Positions 32,351 through 40,792 of a stretch of 64,000 bases of DNA are shown here, in pieces. The notes under the pieces are model-generated. The model was not told where the DNA came from. It did no database searches and was given only the letters and a program-made list of their open reading frames with translations. The stretch is from Amycolatopsis sp. 195334CR (GTDB lineage: Bacteria > Actinomycetota > Actinomycetes > Mycobacteriales > Pseudonocardiaceae). The stretch lies in contig NZ_JAFJMJ010000001.1 of NCBI RefSeq assembly GCF_017309385.1, positions 620,001 through 684,000 on the forward strand, given 5' to 3'. Positions within the stretch are counted from its first letter, which is position 1; every line of letters starts with the position of its first letter. Made by a program: the position numbers and the translations under genes.

Positions 32351-32803
32351 ATGAGTGACGGGACCGAGCTGGCGACCGCACTGGTGCGGCTGTCGCACCT
32401 GGTGCAGCGCGTGTTCACCGATGCCAGCCGGGACCACGACCTGACTCAGCCGCAGGCGCAGCTGCTGTGCGCGCTGACCCCCGGGCCGGTGGGCATGACC
32501 GAGCTGAGCCGGATCCTGCACCTGGAGAAGTCCAGCCTGACCGGGCTGGTGGACCGGGTCGAGCGCCGCGGGCTGGTGGCCAGGGTGCGCGACGACCACG
32601 ACCGGCGCGCCTGCCAGATCCAGCTCACCGAGACCGGCGCCGAACTCGGCGAACGCGCGCACAACGACGTGGTCGACCGGCTCGACGAGCTGACCGCGGG
32701 CATGCCTGCCGAGCAGCGCGAGCTGGTCGCCGCCGCGTTGTTCGGGCTGACCACGCAGACCGAAACCGGGCGGCAGGTCTTCGAACCCGCCGCGGGGAGC
32801 TGA
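32351..32803 (+). CDS. MarR-family regulator
   Basis: 150 residues. Winged helix GMTELSRILHLEKSSLTGLVDRVERRGLVARVRDDHDRRA with the DxRxxxI wing. No conserved Cys for thiol sensing (two Cys are at LLCAL and ACQI). It probably represses the divergent FAD oxidoreductase gene; the operator sites lie between the two. A small-molecule ligand such as a quinone or phenol is typical of the family. Confidence 0.9.
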   Translation: MSDGTELATALVRLSHLVQRVFTDASRDHDLTQPQAQLLCALTPGPVGMTELSRILHLEKSSLTGLVDRVERRGLVARVRDDHDRRACQIQLTETGAELGERAHNDVVDRLDELTAGMPAEQRELVAAALFGLTTQTETGRQVFEPAAGS

Positions 32804-32822
32804 CGTTCCGCCCCGATCGGGT

Positions 32823-32828
32823 TAACGT
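32823..32828 (+). promoter_or_regulatory. Putative -10 box (TAACGT), leaderless cyclophilin mRNA
   Basis: TAACGT ends 6 nt before the ATG at 32835, and CTGACG (32800-32805) sits exactly 17 bp upstream as a -35 box. This is the best-formed promoter in the window. Confidence 0.5.
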
Positions 32829-32834
32829 GCGCGC

Positions 32835-33497
32835 ATGAAAATTACGCACCGGTGGACCATCGCCGTGGTTTCCGCGCTGGCACTGGCCGGGCTGGCCACC
32901 CCCGCCCAGGCCGCGCCCGCCACCCCGGCCACCGCTTCGACCGTGCAGTGCGAGTTCACGCCGACCCCGGAGAACCCGGCCGCGCGGCCGGTTCAGCCGC
33001 CGTCGCCGACCGCCTCGGCCAAGGGCACCGCGAAGGCGGTGCTGCAGACCAACTACGGGTTGGTCGCGATCGAGCTGGACAAAGCGAACGCGCCGTGCGC
33101 GGTGCACAACTTCCGGCACCTGATCCGCAGCTGGTTCTACCAGCACACGCAGTGCTTCCGGCTGACCGCTTCGCAACGGCTGGGCGTGCTGCAGTGCGGG
33201 GACATCTACGAGGTGGAGAAGGGCGGACCCGGTTACCGGTTCCCCGATGAGGTGACCGGGAAGGAGACCTATCCGCGGGGCACGGTCGCGATGGGCAACC
33301 AGGGCCCGGGCACGAACGGCAGCCAGTTCTTCGTGGTGCACTCGCACGCGAACATCGACCCGAAGTACAGCGTGCTCGGGCGCGTGGTGTGGGGCATGGA
33401 CACGCTCGACCGGATCGTCGCAGCGGGCATCGCGGACGGCGCCGACGACGGCGCACCGGCGCACCCGGTCCGCATCCACTTCGCCCTGACCACCTAG
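32835..33497 (+). CDS. Secreted cyclophilin-type peptidyl-prolyl isomerase
   Basis: 220 residues. A signal peptide (about 1-27, cleaved near ATPAQA) and a Pro-rich linker precede a cyclophilin domain with GTVAMGNQGPGTNGSQFFVV and YSVLGRVVWGMDTLDRI. Two or more Cys (CAVHNF, CFRL, CGDIY) are atypical for cytoplasmic cyclophilins and could form disulfides outside the cell. It probably helps fold exported proteins. The gene is followed 4 bp later by a 25-bp perfect hairpin. Confidence 0.9.
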   Translation: MKITHRWTIAVVSALALAGLATPAQAAPATPATASTVQCEFTPTPENPAARPVQPPSPTASAKGTAKAVLQTNYGLVAIELDKANAPCAVHNFRHLIRSWFYQHTQCFRLTASQRLGVLQCGDIYEVEKGGPGYRFPDEVTGKETYPRGTVAMGNQGPGTNGSQFFVVHSHANIDPKYSVLGRVVWGMDTLDRIVAAGIADGADDGAPAHPVRIHFALTT

Positions 33498-33501
33498 GCG
33501 A

Positions 33502-33556
33502 TGTCACGAATGTGGCTTTCGAGACGTTCCGCGTCTCGAAAGCCACATTCGTGACA
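33502..33556 (+). repeat. Perfect 25-bp hairpin (long intergenic hairpin family)
   Basis: Arms 33502-33526 and 33532-33556 pair without mismatch around a 5-nt loop (TTCCG). The arm contains AATGTGGCTTTCGAGACG. It begins 5 nt after the cyclophilin stop, so it can work as a terminator. It shares the GTGGCTTTC core with hairpins at 33561-33593 and 40490-40544. Confidence 0.8.
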
Positions 33557-33560
33557 GGGG

Positions 33561-33593
33561 GCGGTGCGGTGAAAGCCACCTTCACAGCACCGC
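33561..33593 (+). repeat. 13-bp hairpin with one mismatch, same family
   Basis: GCGGTGCGGTGAA (33561-33573) pairs with TTCACAGCACCGC (33581-33593), one mismatch, 7-nt loop AGCCACC. The sequence GTGAAAGCCACCTTCACAGCA is nearly the 3' arm of the hairpin at 40490-40544, so the elements are related. Confidence 0.6.
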
Positions 33594-33679
33594 CCGAGGC
33601 CTCGTGTCCATCACCTAGGGGTCCGGCGGCGGGAGATTCCCGGATGTCCCCGGCGCCGTTCGCCGCCACGGTATGGGGC

Positions 33680-34282
33680 ATGAAACCTGCTGTGGTCAAA
33701 GGTGCGTTCGTCGCGGGGCCGGTGCTCCTGCTCGCCGGCGTGATCGCGATGAAGTTCGGCTGGAAGGGCAACACCGGCCTCGACTGGAGCATCGCGCTCC
33801 CCCTCTGGACGGGCGCGCACCTCGCCTACGTCCTCGGGTACCTCGCGTTCGGCATCGTGCTCGCCGCACTCTGGACCAGAGCCAGAACGCAAGCACGCCT
33901 GCTCGCCGACGTGCTCGGCGTGGCCGGGCTGATCGGGCTCATCGCCATCCAGGGGCAGATGGTGATCGACCTGATCGCCGGCTTCCGGGCCGAGGACCGC
34001 GCCGGGCTGGGCGCCATCACCCGGTCGATCCGCGACCTGCCCGGCTTCGAGAGCTTCTTCTACGGCGTCGTGCCGTCGCTGCAACTGGGCGCGGTCACGC
34101 TGCTGGTGATCCTGCTGGCCGTCCGCCGCCACGTCCCGCTGTGGGCCGCGGGCACCTTCGTCGTCGGCGCGGTGTGCGTCGGTACCCAGGTCACCGCGCT
34201 GATGGTGCTCGGCGGCGTGGCACTGTGCGCGGCGTTGCCCGCGATGCGCTCCGAGGACCGAAGGGTTCCCGCGATGGCCTGA
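33680..34282 (+). CDS. Multi-pass membrane protein of unknown function
   Basis: 200 residues with six hydrophobic spans, e.g. GAFVAGPVLLLAGVIAMKFG, LAYVLGYLAFGIVLAALW, VLGVAGLIGLIAI. No known domain and no conserved charged motif inside the membrane. The start ATG 33680 is preceded by GGTATGGGGC, with no clear ribosome site. It stands alone between hairpins and the bile-acid transporter gene. Confidence 0.7.
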   Translation: MKPAVVKGAFVAGPVLLLAGVIAMKFGWKGNTGLDWSIALPLWTGAHLAYVLGYLAFGIVLAALWTRARTQARLLADVLGVAGLIGLIAIQGQMVIDLIAGFRAEDRAGLGAITRSIRDLPGFESFFYGVVPSLQLGAVTLLVILLAVRRHVPLWAAGTFVVGAVCVGTQVTALMVLGGVALCAALPAMRSEDRRVPAMA

Positions 34283-34400
34283 TAACCGAAGATCGGTTCG
34301 GCCACGAACCGGCTTCGGGCCTGGATTCGGCGGGCGGTGGCTGCGAGACTGGGCCGCCCTGGTCCGGTTCCTCCGGATTGTCCCCCGCGGAGGTTTCGCT

Positions 34401-35282
34401 GTGGAATCCTCGGTCGCCACCACCGTGCTGCTGCCCATCGCGCTCGGCGTGATCATGTTCGGCCTCGGGCTTTCGCTGACCACCAAGGACTTCGCCCGCG
34501 TGCTCAGCTATCCGAAGGCCGTGGTGGTGGCACTGGTCTGCCAGGTGCTGATCCTGCCCGCGGTGTGCTTCGGCCTGGTCTACGCCCTTTCGCTCCCGCC
34601 GGAACTGGCGGTCGGCATGATGCTGCTGGCCGCCTCGCCCGGCGGCACCACGGCGAACCTGTTCAGCCACCTCGCCCACGGCGACGTGGCGCTGAACATC
34701 ACCCTCACCGCGGTCAACTCCCTGCTCGCCGTGCTCACCCTGCCGCTGGTGGTGAACTTCGCGCTCGGCCACTTCCTCGCCGGGGACGCCGGGATCGGCC
34801 TGCAGTTCGGCAAAACCGTGCAGATCTTCGCGATCGTGCTGATCCCGGTGGCGCTGGGCATGCTCGCGCGCCACCGCGCCCCGGCCTTCGCCGAACGCGC
34901 GCAGAAGCCGGTGAAGCTGCTGTCCGTGTTGTTCCTCGTCGGCACCATTCTCGTGGCCGTCTACCAGGAGCGCGAGAACATCGGCGGCTACCTCGCCGAC
35001 GTCGGGCTGGCCACGTTCCTGTTCAGCGTGCTCTCCATCGGGGTCGGCTACCTCGCGCCGCGGTTGTTCAAGGTGGACCGCAGGCAGTCGATCGCCGCCG
35101 CGATGGAGATCGGCATCCACAACAGCGTGCTGGCCATCACCATCGCGCTCACCCTGCTGAACAGCACGCAGATCGCCATTCCCGGCGCGGTCTACGGCAT
35201 CGTCATGTTCTTCACCGCCGGCGCGTTCGGCTTCCTGATCAGCCGCCGGGTGGCCGCGTCGCCGGTAAGCTCGCCCCGGTGA
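34401..35282 (+). CDS. Bile acid:sodium symporter (BASS) family transporter
   Basis: 293 residues, about ten membrane helices. SPGGTTANLFSHLAHGD and AMEIGIHNSVLAITIAL match the two crossover motifs that bind sodium in ASBT-like transporters. Bacterial members move pantoate, pyruvate or steroid acids. GTG 34401 has GGAGG 8 nt upstream. The stop overlaps the next start by 4 bp, tying it to an acyl-CoA ligase that could activate the imported acid. Confidence 0.88.
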   Translation: MESSVATTVLLPIALGVIMFGLGLSLTTKDFARVLSYPKAVVVALVCQVLILPAVCFGLVYALSLPPELAVGMMLLAASPGGTTANLFSHLAHGDVALNITLTAVNSLLAVLTLPLVVNFALGHFLAGDAGIGLQFGKTVQIFAIVLIPVALGMLARHRAPAFAERAQKPVKLLSVLFLVGTILVAVYQERENIGGYLADVGLATFLFSVLSIGVGYLAPRLFKVDRRQSIAAAMEIGIHNSVLAITIALTLLNSTQIAIPGAVYGIVMFFTAGAFGFLISRRVAASPVSSPR

Positions 35283-36790
35283 GCGTCTTCACCACGGTCC
35301 AGCGCTGGGCCGGCGAGGAGCCCGGCCGGATCGCCCTGCGGTTCGGGGAGCACGCGTGGACCTGGGCCGAGCTGGTCAGCCGGGTCCGCCGCAACGCCGG
35401 TGCCCAGCTCGCGGCCGGGTTGCGCCCCGGTGACCGGGTCGCCTTCCTGGACAAGAACCACCCCGCCTGCCTGGAAACCACGCTCGCGTGCGCACTGGCC
35501 GGCACGGCCAACGCGGTGGTCAACTTCCGGCTGGCCCCCGACGAACTGGTCTACGTGCTCAACGATTCGGCCGCGCGCGTGCTGTTCGTCGGCGCTGAAC
35601 TGCGCGGGGTGGTCGACGAGATCCGGGACCGGCTGGAGACCGTCGAGCGGGTGGTCGCCGTCGACGACTACGAGGATTTCCTCGCCACCGCAACGGAATT
35701 CACCGAAGGGGCCGAACCCGAGCCGGACGACTGCTTCCTCCAGCTCTACACCTCCGGCACCACCGGGCACCCCAAGGGCGTGCAGCTCACCCACCGCTCG
35801 ATGCTGGCCCACGCCGACGCCGCCACCGAGGCCTTCCGCTTCGACCGCGACTCGGTGAACCTGGTGGCCATGCCGCTGTTCCACGTCGGCGGCACCAGCT
35901 GGGCGCTCGGCGGCATGGGCGTCGGCTGCGAAACGATCGTGGTCCGCGAAGTGGTGCCCGACCAGCTCCTCGCCCAGCTCGGCCGGGACGCGGTCACCCA
36001 CGCGTTCTTCGTGCCCGCGGTGTTCGGCTTCTTCCTCCAGGTCCCCGGCGTCGAGGACTACGACTATTCGACCCTGCGCTGCCTCGGTTACGGCGGCTCG
36101 CCGATGCCGGAACCGCTGCTGCGACGGTCGATGGCGGCCTTCGGCGTGGACTTCTACCAGGTGTACGGCATGACCGAGGCCTCTGGTGTGTTCTGCGTGC
36201 TCGGCCCGGAGGACCACCGCGCGGGCGAACGGCTCACCGCCGCGGGCAAGCCGGTGCGCGGAGTGGAGGTGCGCGTGGTCGACCCGGTGACCGGCGAACC
36301 GGTGCCGGACGGCGCGGTCGGCGAGTTCCAGATCCGCGGTGCGCAGGTGATGGCCGGGTACTGGCGGCGACCGGACGAGACCGCGGCGACCTTCACCGAC
36401 GGCTGGCTGCGCACCGGCGACGCCGGGCACCGCGACGAGGCCGGTTACCTCTTCGTCGAGGACCGCGTGAAGGACATGATCATCTCCGGCGGGGAGAACG
36501 TGTACCCGGCCGAGGTGGAGCGCGTGCTCAGCGAACACCCCGCGGTCGCCGAGGTCGCGGTCATCGGCGTGCCGGACGAGAAGTGGGGCGAGACGGTGAA
36601 GGCCGTCGTGGTCCCGTCGGGTGAACTCGACGAGGCCGCGCTGCTGGACTACTGCACCGGCAAGCTGGCCGGCTACAAGCGACCGACCACAGTGGACCTG
36701 GTGGCGGCGCTGCCGCGCAACGCCACCGGCAAGATCCTCAAACGCGACCTGCGCGCCCCCTACTGGGCGGACCGGCAGCGCTCGATCTAG
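35279..36790 (+). CDS. Fatty-acid/aryl-acid CoA ligase (ANL superfamily)
   Basis: 503 residues. P-loop YTSGTTGHPKG (157-167), YGMTE, WLRTGDAG and the C-terminal RNATGKILKRD with the catalytic Lys. The size (about 500) is that of medium-chain or aryl-CoA ligases. GTG 35279 overlaps the BASS transporter stop by 4 bp. The natural reading is import of a carboxylate then CoA activation; the acid is unknown. The stop overlaps the convergent antiporter's stop by CTAG. Confidence 0.9.
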   Translation: MSVFTTVQRWAGEEPGRIALRFGEHAWTWAELVSRVRRNAGAQLAAGLRPGDRVAFLDKNHPACLETTLACALAGTANAVVNFRLAPDELVYVLNDSAARVLFVGAELRGVVDEIRDRLETVERVVAVDDYEDFLATATEFTEGAEPEPDDCFLQLYTSGTTGHPKGVQLTHRSMLAHADAATEAFRFDRDSVNLVAMPLFHVGGTSWALGGMGVGCETIVVREVVPDQLLAQLGRDAVTHAFFVPAVFGFFLQVPGVEDYDYSTLRCLGYGGSPMPEPLLRRSMAAFGVDFYQVYGMTEASGVFCVLGPEDHRAGERLTAAGKPVRGVEVRVVDPVTGEPVPDGAVGEFQIRGAQVMAGYWRRPDETAATFTDGWLRTGDAGHRDEAGYLFVEDRVKDMIISGGENVYPAEVERVLSEHPAVAEVAVIGVPDEKWGETVKAVVVPSGELDEAALLDYCTGKLAGYKRPTTVDLVAALPRNATGKILKRDLRAPYWADRQRSI

Positions 36791-37890
36791 GGATTGACCG
36801 CCAGGAACAGGAACGCCGCCAGCAGCACCAGGTGCACCCCGCCCTGCAGGCGGGTGGCGCGGCCGGGCACCACGGTGAGCACGCTGACCACCATGGTCAG
36901 TCCGAACAGGACCATCTGGGTGGCGCCGAGGCCGAGCATCAGCGGGCCGTCCAGCCAGATGGTGGCCACCGCGATCGCCGGAATGGTCAGGCCGATGCTG
37001 GCCATCGCCGAGCCGTAGGCCAGGTTGAGGCTGATCTGGACGCGTTCCCGCAGGGCGGCCCGCAGCGCGGCGAGCGTTTCCGGCGCCAGCACCAGCAGCG
37101 CGATCACCACCCCGACGAAGGTCGGCGGGAAGCCGATCGCCTTCACGCCCGCCTCGATCGCCGGGGACTCCACTTTGGCCAGTCCGACCACGGCCACCAG
37201 CGCGATCAGCAGCAGTCCCAGGCTGAGCAGGGCGGCCTTGCCGCTGGGCGGGTCGGCGTGCCCGTCACCGTCGGCGTCGGTGGACCCGCTCTCGGTCTCC
37301 ACCGGCAGGAAGAAGTCGCGGTGCCGGACGGTCTGGGTGAACACGAACATGCCGTACAGCGCCAGCGAGGCCAGTGCCGCGAAAACCAGCTGCGCGCTGG
37401 AGAACTCCGGCCCGGCCTGGCTGGTGGTGAAGGTCGGCAGCACCAGGCTGAGCGTGGCGAGGGTGGCCACCGTGGCCAGCGCGCCGCCGGTGCCCTCGGC
37501 GTTGAAGTGGGTGAAGCGGTGCCGGATCGCGCCCGCCATCAGCGCGATGCCGACGATGCCGTTGCAGGTGATCATCACCGCGGCGAACACGGTGTCCCTG
37601 GCCAGCGACGCCGACTCCGGTCCACCCGAGACCATCAGCGTGACGATCAGCGCCACCTCGATGATGGTCACCGCCACCGCGAGCACCAGTGAACCGAAGG
37701 GTTCACCGACGCGGTGCGCCACCACCTCGGCGTGGTGCACCGCGGCCAGCACGGTCGCCGCCAGCACGAGCGCGACCAGGATGACGAAGAGCGTGCTGAG
37801 GTCGCGGCCCCAGGTCGCGGCCAGCACGAGCGCCGCGAGCACCGGGACCACCGTCGTCCAGGACAACACCGGGGATCGAGTGGCAGCCAT
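36787..37890 (-). CDS. Calcium/cation:proton antiporter (CaCA, ChaA-like)
   Basis: 367 residues with eleven membrane helices. Inverted repeat motifs are visible: GEPFGSLVLAVAVTIIEVALIV and GVVIALLVLAPETLAALRAA, each with an acidic residue (E) that exchanges the cation. ChaA-type proteins extrude Ca2+ or Na+/K+. The central loop (residues about 208-225) is acidic and Gly-rich. ATG 37890 gives a normal length; a TTG start 12 nt upstream is possible. Confidence 0.88.
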   Translation of the reverse strand: MAATRSPVLSWTTVVPVLAALVLAATWGRDLSTLFVILVALVLAATVLAAVHHAEVVAHRVGEPFGSLVLAVAVTIIEVALIVTLMVSGGPESASLARDTVFAAVMITCNGIVGIALMAGAIRHRFTHFNAEGTGGALATVATLATLSLVLPTFTTSQAGPEFSSAQLVFAALASLALYGMFVFTQTVRHRDFFLPVETESGSTDADGDGHADPPSGKAALLSLGLLLIALVAVVGLAKVESPAIEAGVKAIGFPPTFVGVVIALLVLAPETLAALRAALRERVQISLNLAYGSAMASIGLTIPAIAVATIWLDGPLMLGLGATQMVLFGLTMVVSVLTVVPGRATRLQGGVHLVLLAAFLFLAVNP

Positions 37891-37932
37891 GCCGCCAGCC
37901 AACCAGACCCCCGGCCACCTCGCCCGTTGGTC

Positions 37933-38307
37933 TCACCCGGCCGTCACCGGGCGTGTCGCGGACAGCCCGGTCACCTGCAGTGCGGTCAGCCCGAGCACGG
38001 CCACCGCCTGGACCAGGACAAATGCGACACCGAGCCCGGTGAGACCGCCCAGGAACGCGTACGCCGCGCTGCCCAGTACGTAGAGGACGTTGATCGAAAT
38101 CACTTCCCGGACCAGGCCCGGCTTGAGCCCGGAGGACACCCAGCCGACGAACACCGCCCAGCCCACCAGCCCCACCCCGGCGGTCAGCGACACCGCCACC
38201 GGGATGCCGAGCGGTTCCGCCAGCACCGCGCACAGCGCGGCCAGCACCAGCCCGACCGCCCCCGAAGCCAGCGCGTCCAGCCTCAGCACGTTGCGAAGTT
38301 CGAACAT
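37933..38307 (-). CDS. Four-helix membrane protein of unknown function
   Basis: 124 residues, four membrane helices (VGLVLAALCAVLAEPLG, VSLTAGVGLVGWAVFVGWV, VISINVLYVLGSAAYAFL, VAFVLVQAVAVLGLTALQV). N-terminus FELRNVLRLDALASG resembles many SPW/DoxX-like small membrane proteins but no specific family is assigned. AAACAGGAGGAAACG places the ATG at 38307. It is 42 bp upstream of the antiporter gene in the same direction and may be co-transcribed with it. Confidence 0.7.
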   Translation of the reverse strand: MFELRNVLRLDALASGAVGLVLAALCAVLAEPLGIPVAVSLTAGVGLVGWAVFVGWVSSGLKPGLVREVISINVLYVLGSAAYAFLGGLTGLGVAFVLVQAVAVLGLTALQVTGLSATRPVTAG

Positions 38308-38382
38308 CGTTTCCTCCTGTTTTCGTTCCGATGCCCCAACTTTCGCGGTTCGCGCCGACCACGTCGATTACGCGGGAGGTAA

Positions 38383-38388
38383 TAGGAT
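38383..38388 (+). promoter_or_regulatory. Putative -10 box (TAGGAT) of serine hydrolase gene
   Basis: TAGGAT ends 6 nt before the ATG at 38395. GGGAGG lies too far upstream (about 18 nt) for a ribosome site, which supports a leaderless start. Confidence 0.35.
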
Positions 38389-38394
38389 CCCGCC

Positions 38395-39408
38395 ATGACC
38401 GTGAATCGCAGGCACATGCTCGGCCTCGGCGGTGCGGCCGCCGCCGGCGTTGTGCTCGCCTCCGCCTCCCCCGCTTCCGCCGAAGACGAAGAGATCGTCG
38501 CCGTCGACGCCGCTTCGGCCAACCGCAAGATCGCGCGGGTCTACGCCCGCGAAACCCGCCGCGCGCGGGGCACCTGGTCCTCCTACATCGGCGTGGCCGG
38601 TGCCGAGACCGCCGCCGTGGCGGACCGCGCCGACGAGGTCGTCGAGGCCTACAGCGTGAACAAGATCGCGGTGGCCGCCGCGGTGCTGGACAAGGTCGAC
38701 CGCGGCCTGCTCACGCTGGACCAGCGCGTGGACGTCACCGCCGACATCGTCATCAAGGACACCGACGGCATCTTCGGCCTCGACGGCGCGTACCCCAGCT
38801 CGGTGACGCTCGGGCACGCGATGGCCGCGCTGCTGACCCTGTCGGACAACACCGCGGTCCGCCTGTGCGGCCTGGTCTGCCCGGCCCTGGAACTCAACGA
38901 GATCCTGCGCGGCAAGGGTTTTGTGCACACCCAGGTGGTGCCGGTGGCCAACCCGAACCGGTTCTTCCTCGGCACCACGACCCCGCGGGAGACCCACGAC
39001 CTGCTGCGGAAGCTGGTCGGCGGCACGCTGCTCTCGCCGGCGTCGACCGAGTACCTGCTCACCGTGCTGCGCTCGCTCAGCTCGTTCACCGACGGCATCC
39101 GCCTCGACCTCAGCTCCGACGAGCGGCTGCGCGTGGCGGCCAAGGCGGGCTGGTTCAACGACGGCCGCAACGAGGCCGGGATCGTCTTCGACACCGAGGG
39201 CAGGCCGGTGGTCACCTACGCGCTGTTCGCCTCGGGCCCGTTCACCGGTGACGCGGCGGCCAACGACACGAACTTCGGCGCCACCCACCCGGCGCTGCGC
39301 GCGCGGCAGGCGATCGGGCGGACGCTGGTGGATTCGGTGGGAAGGTTCTCCACGCCGGCGGCGTTGACGTTCAAGGCCAGGGCCTACCAGCCGTCGAACG
39401 GCGGCTGA
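38395..39408 (+). CDS. Tat-exported serine hydrolase (class A beta-lactamase fold)
   Basis: 337 residues. The N-terminus NRRHMLGLGGAAAAG with twin Arg points to the Tat pathway, with cleavage near ASPASA. The SxxK motif is S87-V-N-K90, SDN is S150-D151-N152, and the KTG position is K250-A-G; no clear Glu166-type ExxLN motif was found. The fold is that of class A beta-lactamases and related serine hydrolases/DD-peptidases. The missing Thr in KTG and missing Glu suggest it may not hydrolyse beta-lactams well. It ends 22 bp before the DUF427 gene. Confidence 0.85.
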   Translation: MTVNRRHMLGLGGAAAAGVVLASASPASAEDEEIVAVDAASANRKIARVYARETRRARGTWSSYIGVAGAETAAVADRADEVVEAYSVNKIAVAAAVLDKVDRGLLTLDQRVDVTADIVIKDTDGIFGLDGAYPSSVTLGHAMAALLTLSDNTAVRLCGLVCPALELNEILRGKGFVHTQVVPVANPNRFFLGTTTPRETHDLLRKLVGGTLLSPASTEYLLTVLRSLSSFTDGIRLDLSSDERLRVAAKAGWFNDGRNEAGIVFDTEGRPVVTYALFASGPFTGDAAANDTNFGATHPALRARQAIGRTLVDSVGRFSTPAALTFKARAYQPSNGG

Positions 39409-39430
39409 CCCGCCAGGAACGGAGCACGCC

Positions 39431-39802
39431 ATGCCGGACAGGAAGGTGCTGGTCCCCGGACCGGACCACCCGATCACCATCGAACCCAACCCGAACCGCG
39501 TCGTCGTCACGGCCGGTGGGCGCACGATCGCCGACACCACGAAGGCGCTCACGCTGCGGGAGGCGAACTACCCGGCCGTGTCGTACATCCCGCGCGAGGA
39601 CGTGGACTTCTCCGTGCTGGAGCCGACGGACCACCAGACGTACTGCCCGTACAAGGGCGAGTCCGCGTACTTCAGCATCAGCGGTGGTGGGGAGAACGCC
39701 ATCTGGACCTACGACGAACCGTACGACGCGGTCGCCGGGATCAAGGGTCACCTGGCGTTCTACCCGGACCGCGTGGACAAGATCGAGGAAACCCCGCGGT
39801 GA
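39431..39802 (+). CDS. DUF427 domain protein
   Basis: 123 residues, the full small domain: IEPNPNRVVVTAGGRTIADT, PAVSYIPREDVDFSVLEPT, TYCPYKGESAYFSI and YDEPYDAVAGIKGHLAFYPDRV. Conserved Cys/Tyr/Lys in YCPYKG hint at a ligand or catalytic pocket, but no activity is assigned. AGGAACGGAG precedes the ATG. Its TGA overlaps the GTG of the phosphatase gene, so the two are coupled. Confidence 0.88.
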   Translation: MPDRKVLVPGPDHPITIEPNPNRVVVTAGGRTIADTTKALTLREANYPAVSYIPREDVDFSVLEPTDHQTYCPYKGESAYFSISGGGENAIWTYDEPYDAVAGIKGHLAFYPDRVDKIEETPR

Positions 39803-40497
39803 TCCGCGCGGCGGGCGGCAGCGCGGTCGGCGCCAAGTACCGGGAGAACTACGACGTCTGGTACCTGGCCGAAGACCCGCTGCTGGCCGTCGTGGCGGAC
39901 GGGATGGGCGACGGTCCGGGCAGCGCGATGGCCGGCCGGACCGCGGTGGACACCTTCGTCGCCGGAGCCGCGCCGGACCCGTCGAAGCTGCGCGACGCCG
40001 TCGCGCTGGCGCAGCGACGCGTAGGTGACTTCGGCAGGCGGCTCGGTGGACTGGCGGGGTGCACGCTGACCGCGCTGGTCGCCGACGGGCCGGAGTTCTG
40101 GATCACCCAGATCGGGGATTCGCGGGTGTACCGATGGCGCGGCAGGCAGCTCGAACTGCTCACCACCGACCACACCATGGCGTGGCTCGGGGCCGTCCAC
40201 GGCTGGTACCCCTTCGACTCCCCCGAAGCCGCGGCGGCGCGCTACCAACTGACCCGCTACATCGGCCACGGTGACGAACCCGCCCCGGACGTCCTGAACA
40301 TGGCGGCCCGGCCAGGAGATGTGTACCTGCTGTGCACCGACGGCATCGCCGAACAGGTGCCGTTCGCAACCCTCGCAGAAATCCTGGGCCAACCGGGCGC
40401 GGCCCCGGCCACCCAAGTCCAACGCCTGCTAACCGCCGCAGACTCCGCCGGTGGCAAGGACAACGCCACCGCCATCGTCATCGCCGTACTGCTGTGA
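39799..40497 (+). CDS. PP2C-type protein phosphatase
   Basis: 232 residues. Metal-binding motifs VADGMGDG (D34), QIGDSRVY (D107), CTDGIAE and GKDNATAIVI (Asp) are all present, so it should be an active PPM Ser/Thr phosphatase. It lacks a membrane or sensory domain. GTG 39799 overlaps the DUF427 stop. The stop codon lies inside the 5' arm of a 24-bp perfect hairpin. Confidence 0.88.
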   Translation: MIRAAGGSAVGAKYRENYDVWYLAEDPLLAVVADGMGDGPGSAMAGRTAVDTFVAGAAPDPSKLRDAVALAQRRVGDFGRRLGGLAGCTLTALVADGPEFWITQIGDSRVYRWRGRQLELLTTDHTMAWLGAVHGWYPFDSPEAAAARYQLTRYIGHGDEPAPDVLNMAARPGDVYLLCTDGIAEQVPFATLAEILGQPGAAPATQVQRLLTAADSAGGKDNATAIVIAVLL

Positions 40498-40544
40498 ATG
40501 TGGCTTTCACTGCGAAATCGGCAGTGAAAGCCACATTCACAGCA
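40490..40544 (+). repeat. Perfect 24-bp hairpin spanning phosphatase stop codon
   Basis: Arms 40490-40513 and 40521-40544 are fully complementary, 7-nt loop GAAATCG. The stop TGA (40495-40497) of the phosphatase is in the 5' arm. It shares GTGAATGTGGCTTTCAC and its complement with the hairpins at 33.5 kb, and its 24-bp/7-nt geometry with 50184-50238. It probably terminates the phosphatase transcript. Confidence 0.8.
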
Positions 40545-40596
40545 CTCATCACGCCACCACCCACCCGGCGACCGCCCAACCACCACCCGGCCGCCA

Positions 40597-40663
40597 CCCA
40601 ACCGGCGGCCGCCCAACCGACTGCCCAACCGGCGGCCGCCCAACCGACTGCCCAACCGGCGGC
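40597..40663. repeat. 27-bp tandem repeat, about 2.5 copies
   Basis: The 27-bp unit beginning CAACCGGCGGCCGCCCAACC repeats at 40597 and 40624, with a partial third copy to 40663. It lies in the 322-bp gap between the phosphatase and the monooxygenase, which otherwise holds only the hairpins and terminators listed separately. Nothing suggests coding. Confidence 0.7.
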
Positions 40664-40728
40664 CGGCGACGCAACCCAGCCACCCACCACCCCAGACCTC
40701 CCCATCCCCGGTCCACAGCCCAAAACAC

Positions 40729-40783
40729 GGCGAGGGCTGGTTAGTCAAGGCATCTTTCCCGCCTTGACATCGAGGCCCTCGCC
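40729..40783. terminator. Nested inverted repeats, bidirectional terminator
   Basis: Outer arms GGCGAGGGC (40729-40737) and GCCCTCGCC (40775-40783) enclose inner arms GTCAAGGC (40744-40751) and GCCTTGAC (40761-40768). Both sets are perfect. It lies between convergent genes, so it can stop transcription from both directions. Confidence 0.55.
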
Positions 40784-40792
40784 GTAGTCACA

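Noticed and set aside
40597..40663. CRISPR-like repeats
   Set aside because: The 27-bp units are directly adjacent with no unique spacers; no cas genes.
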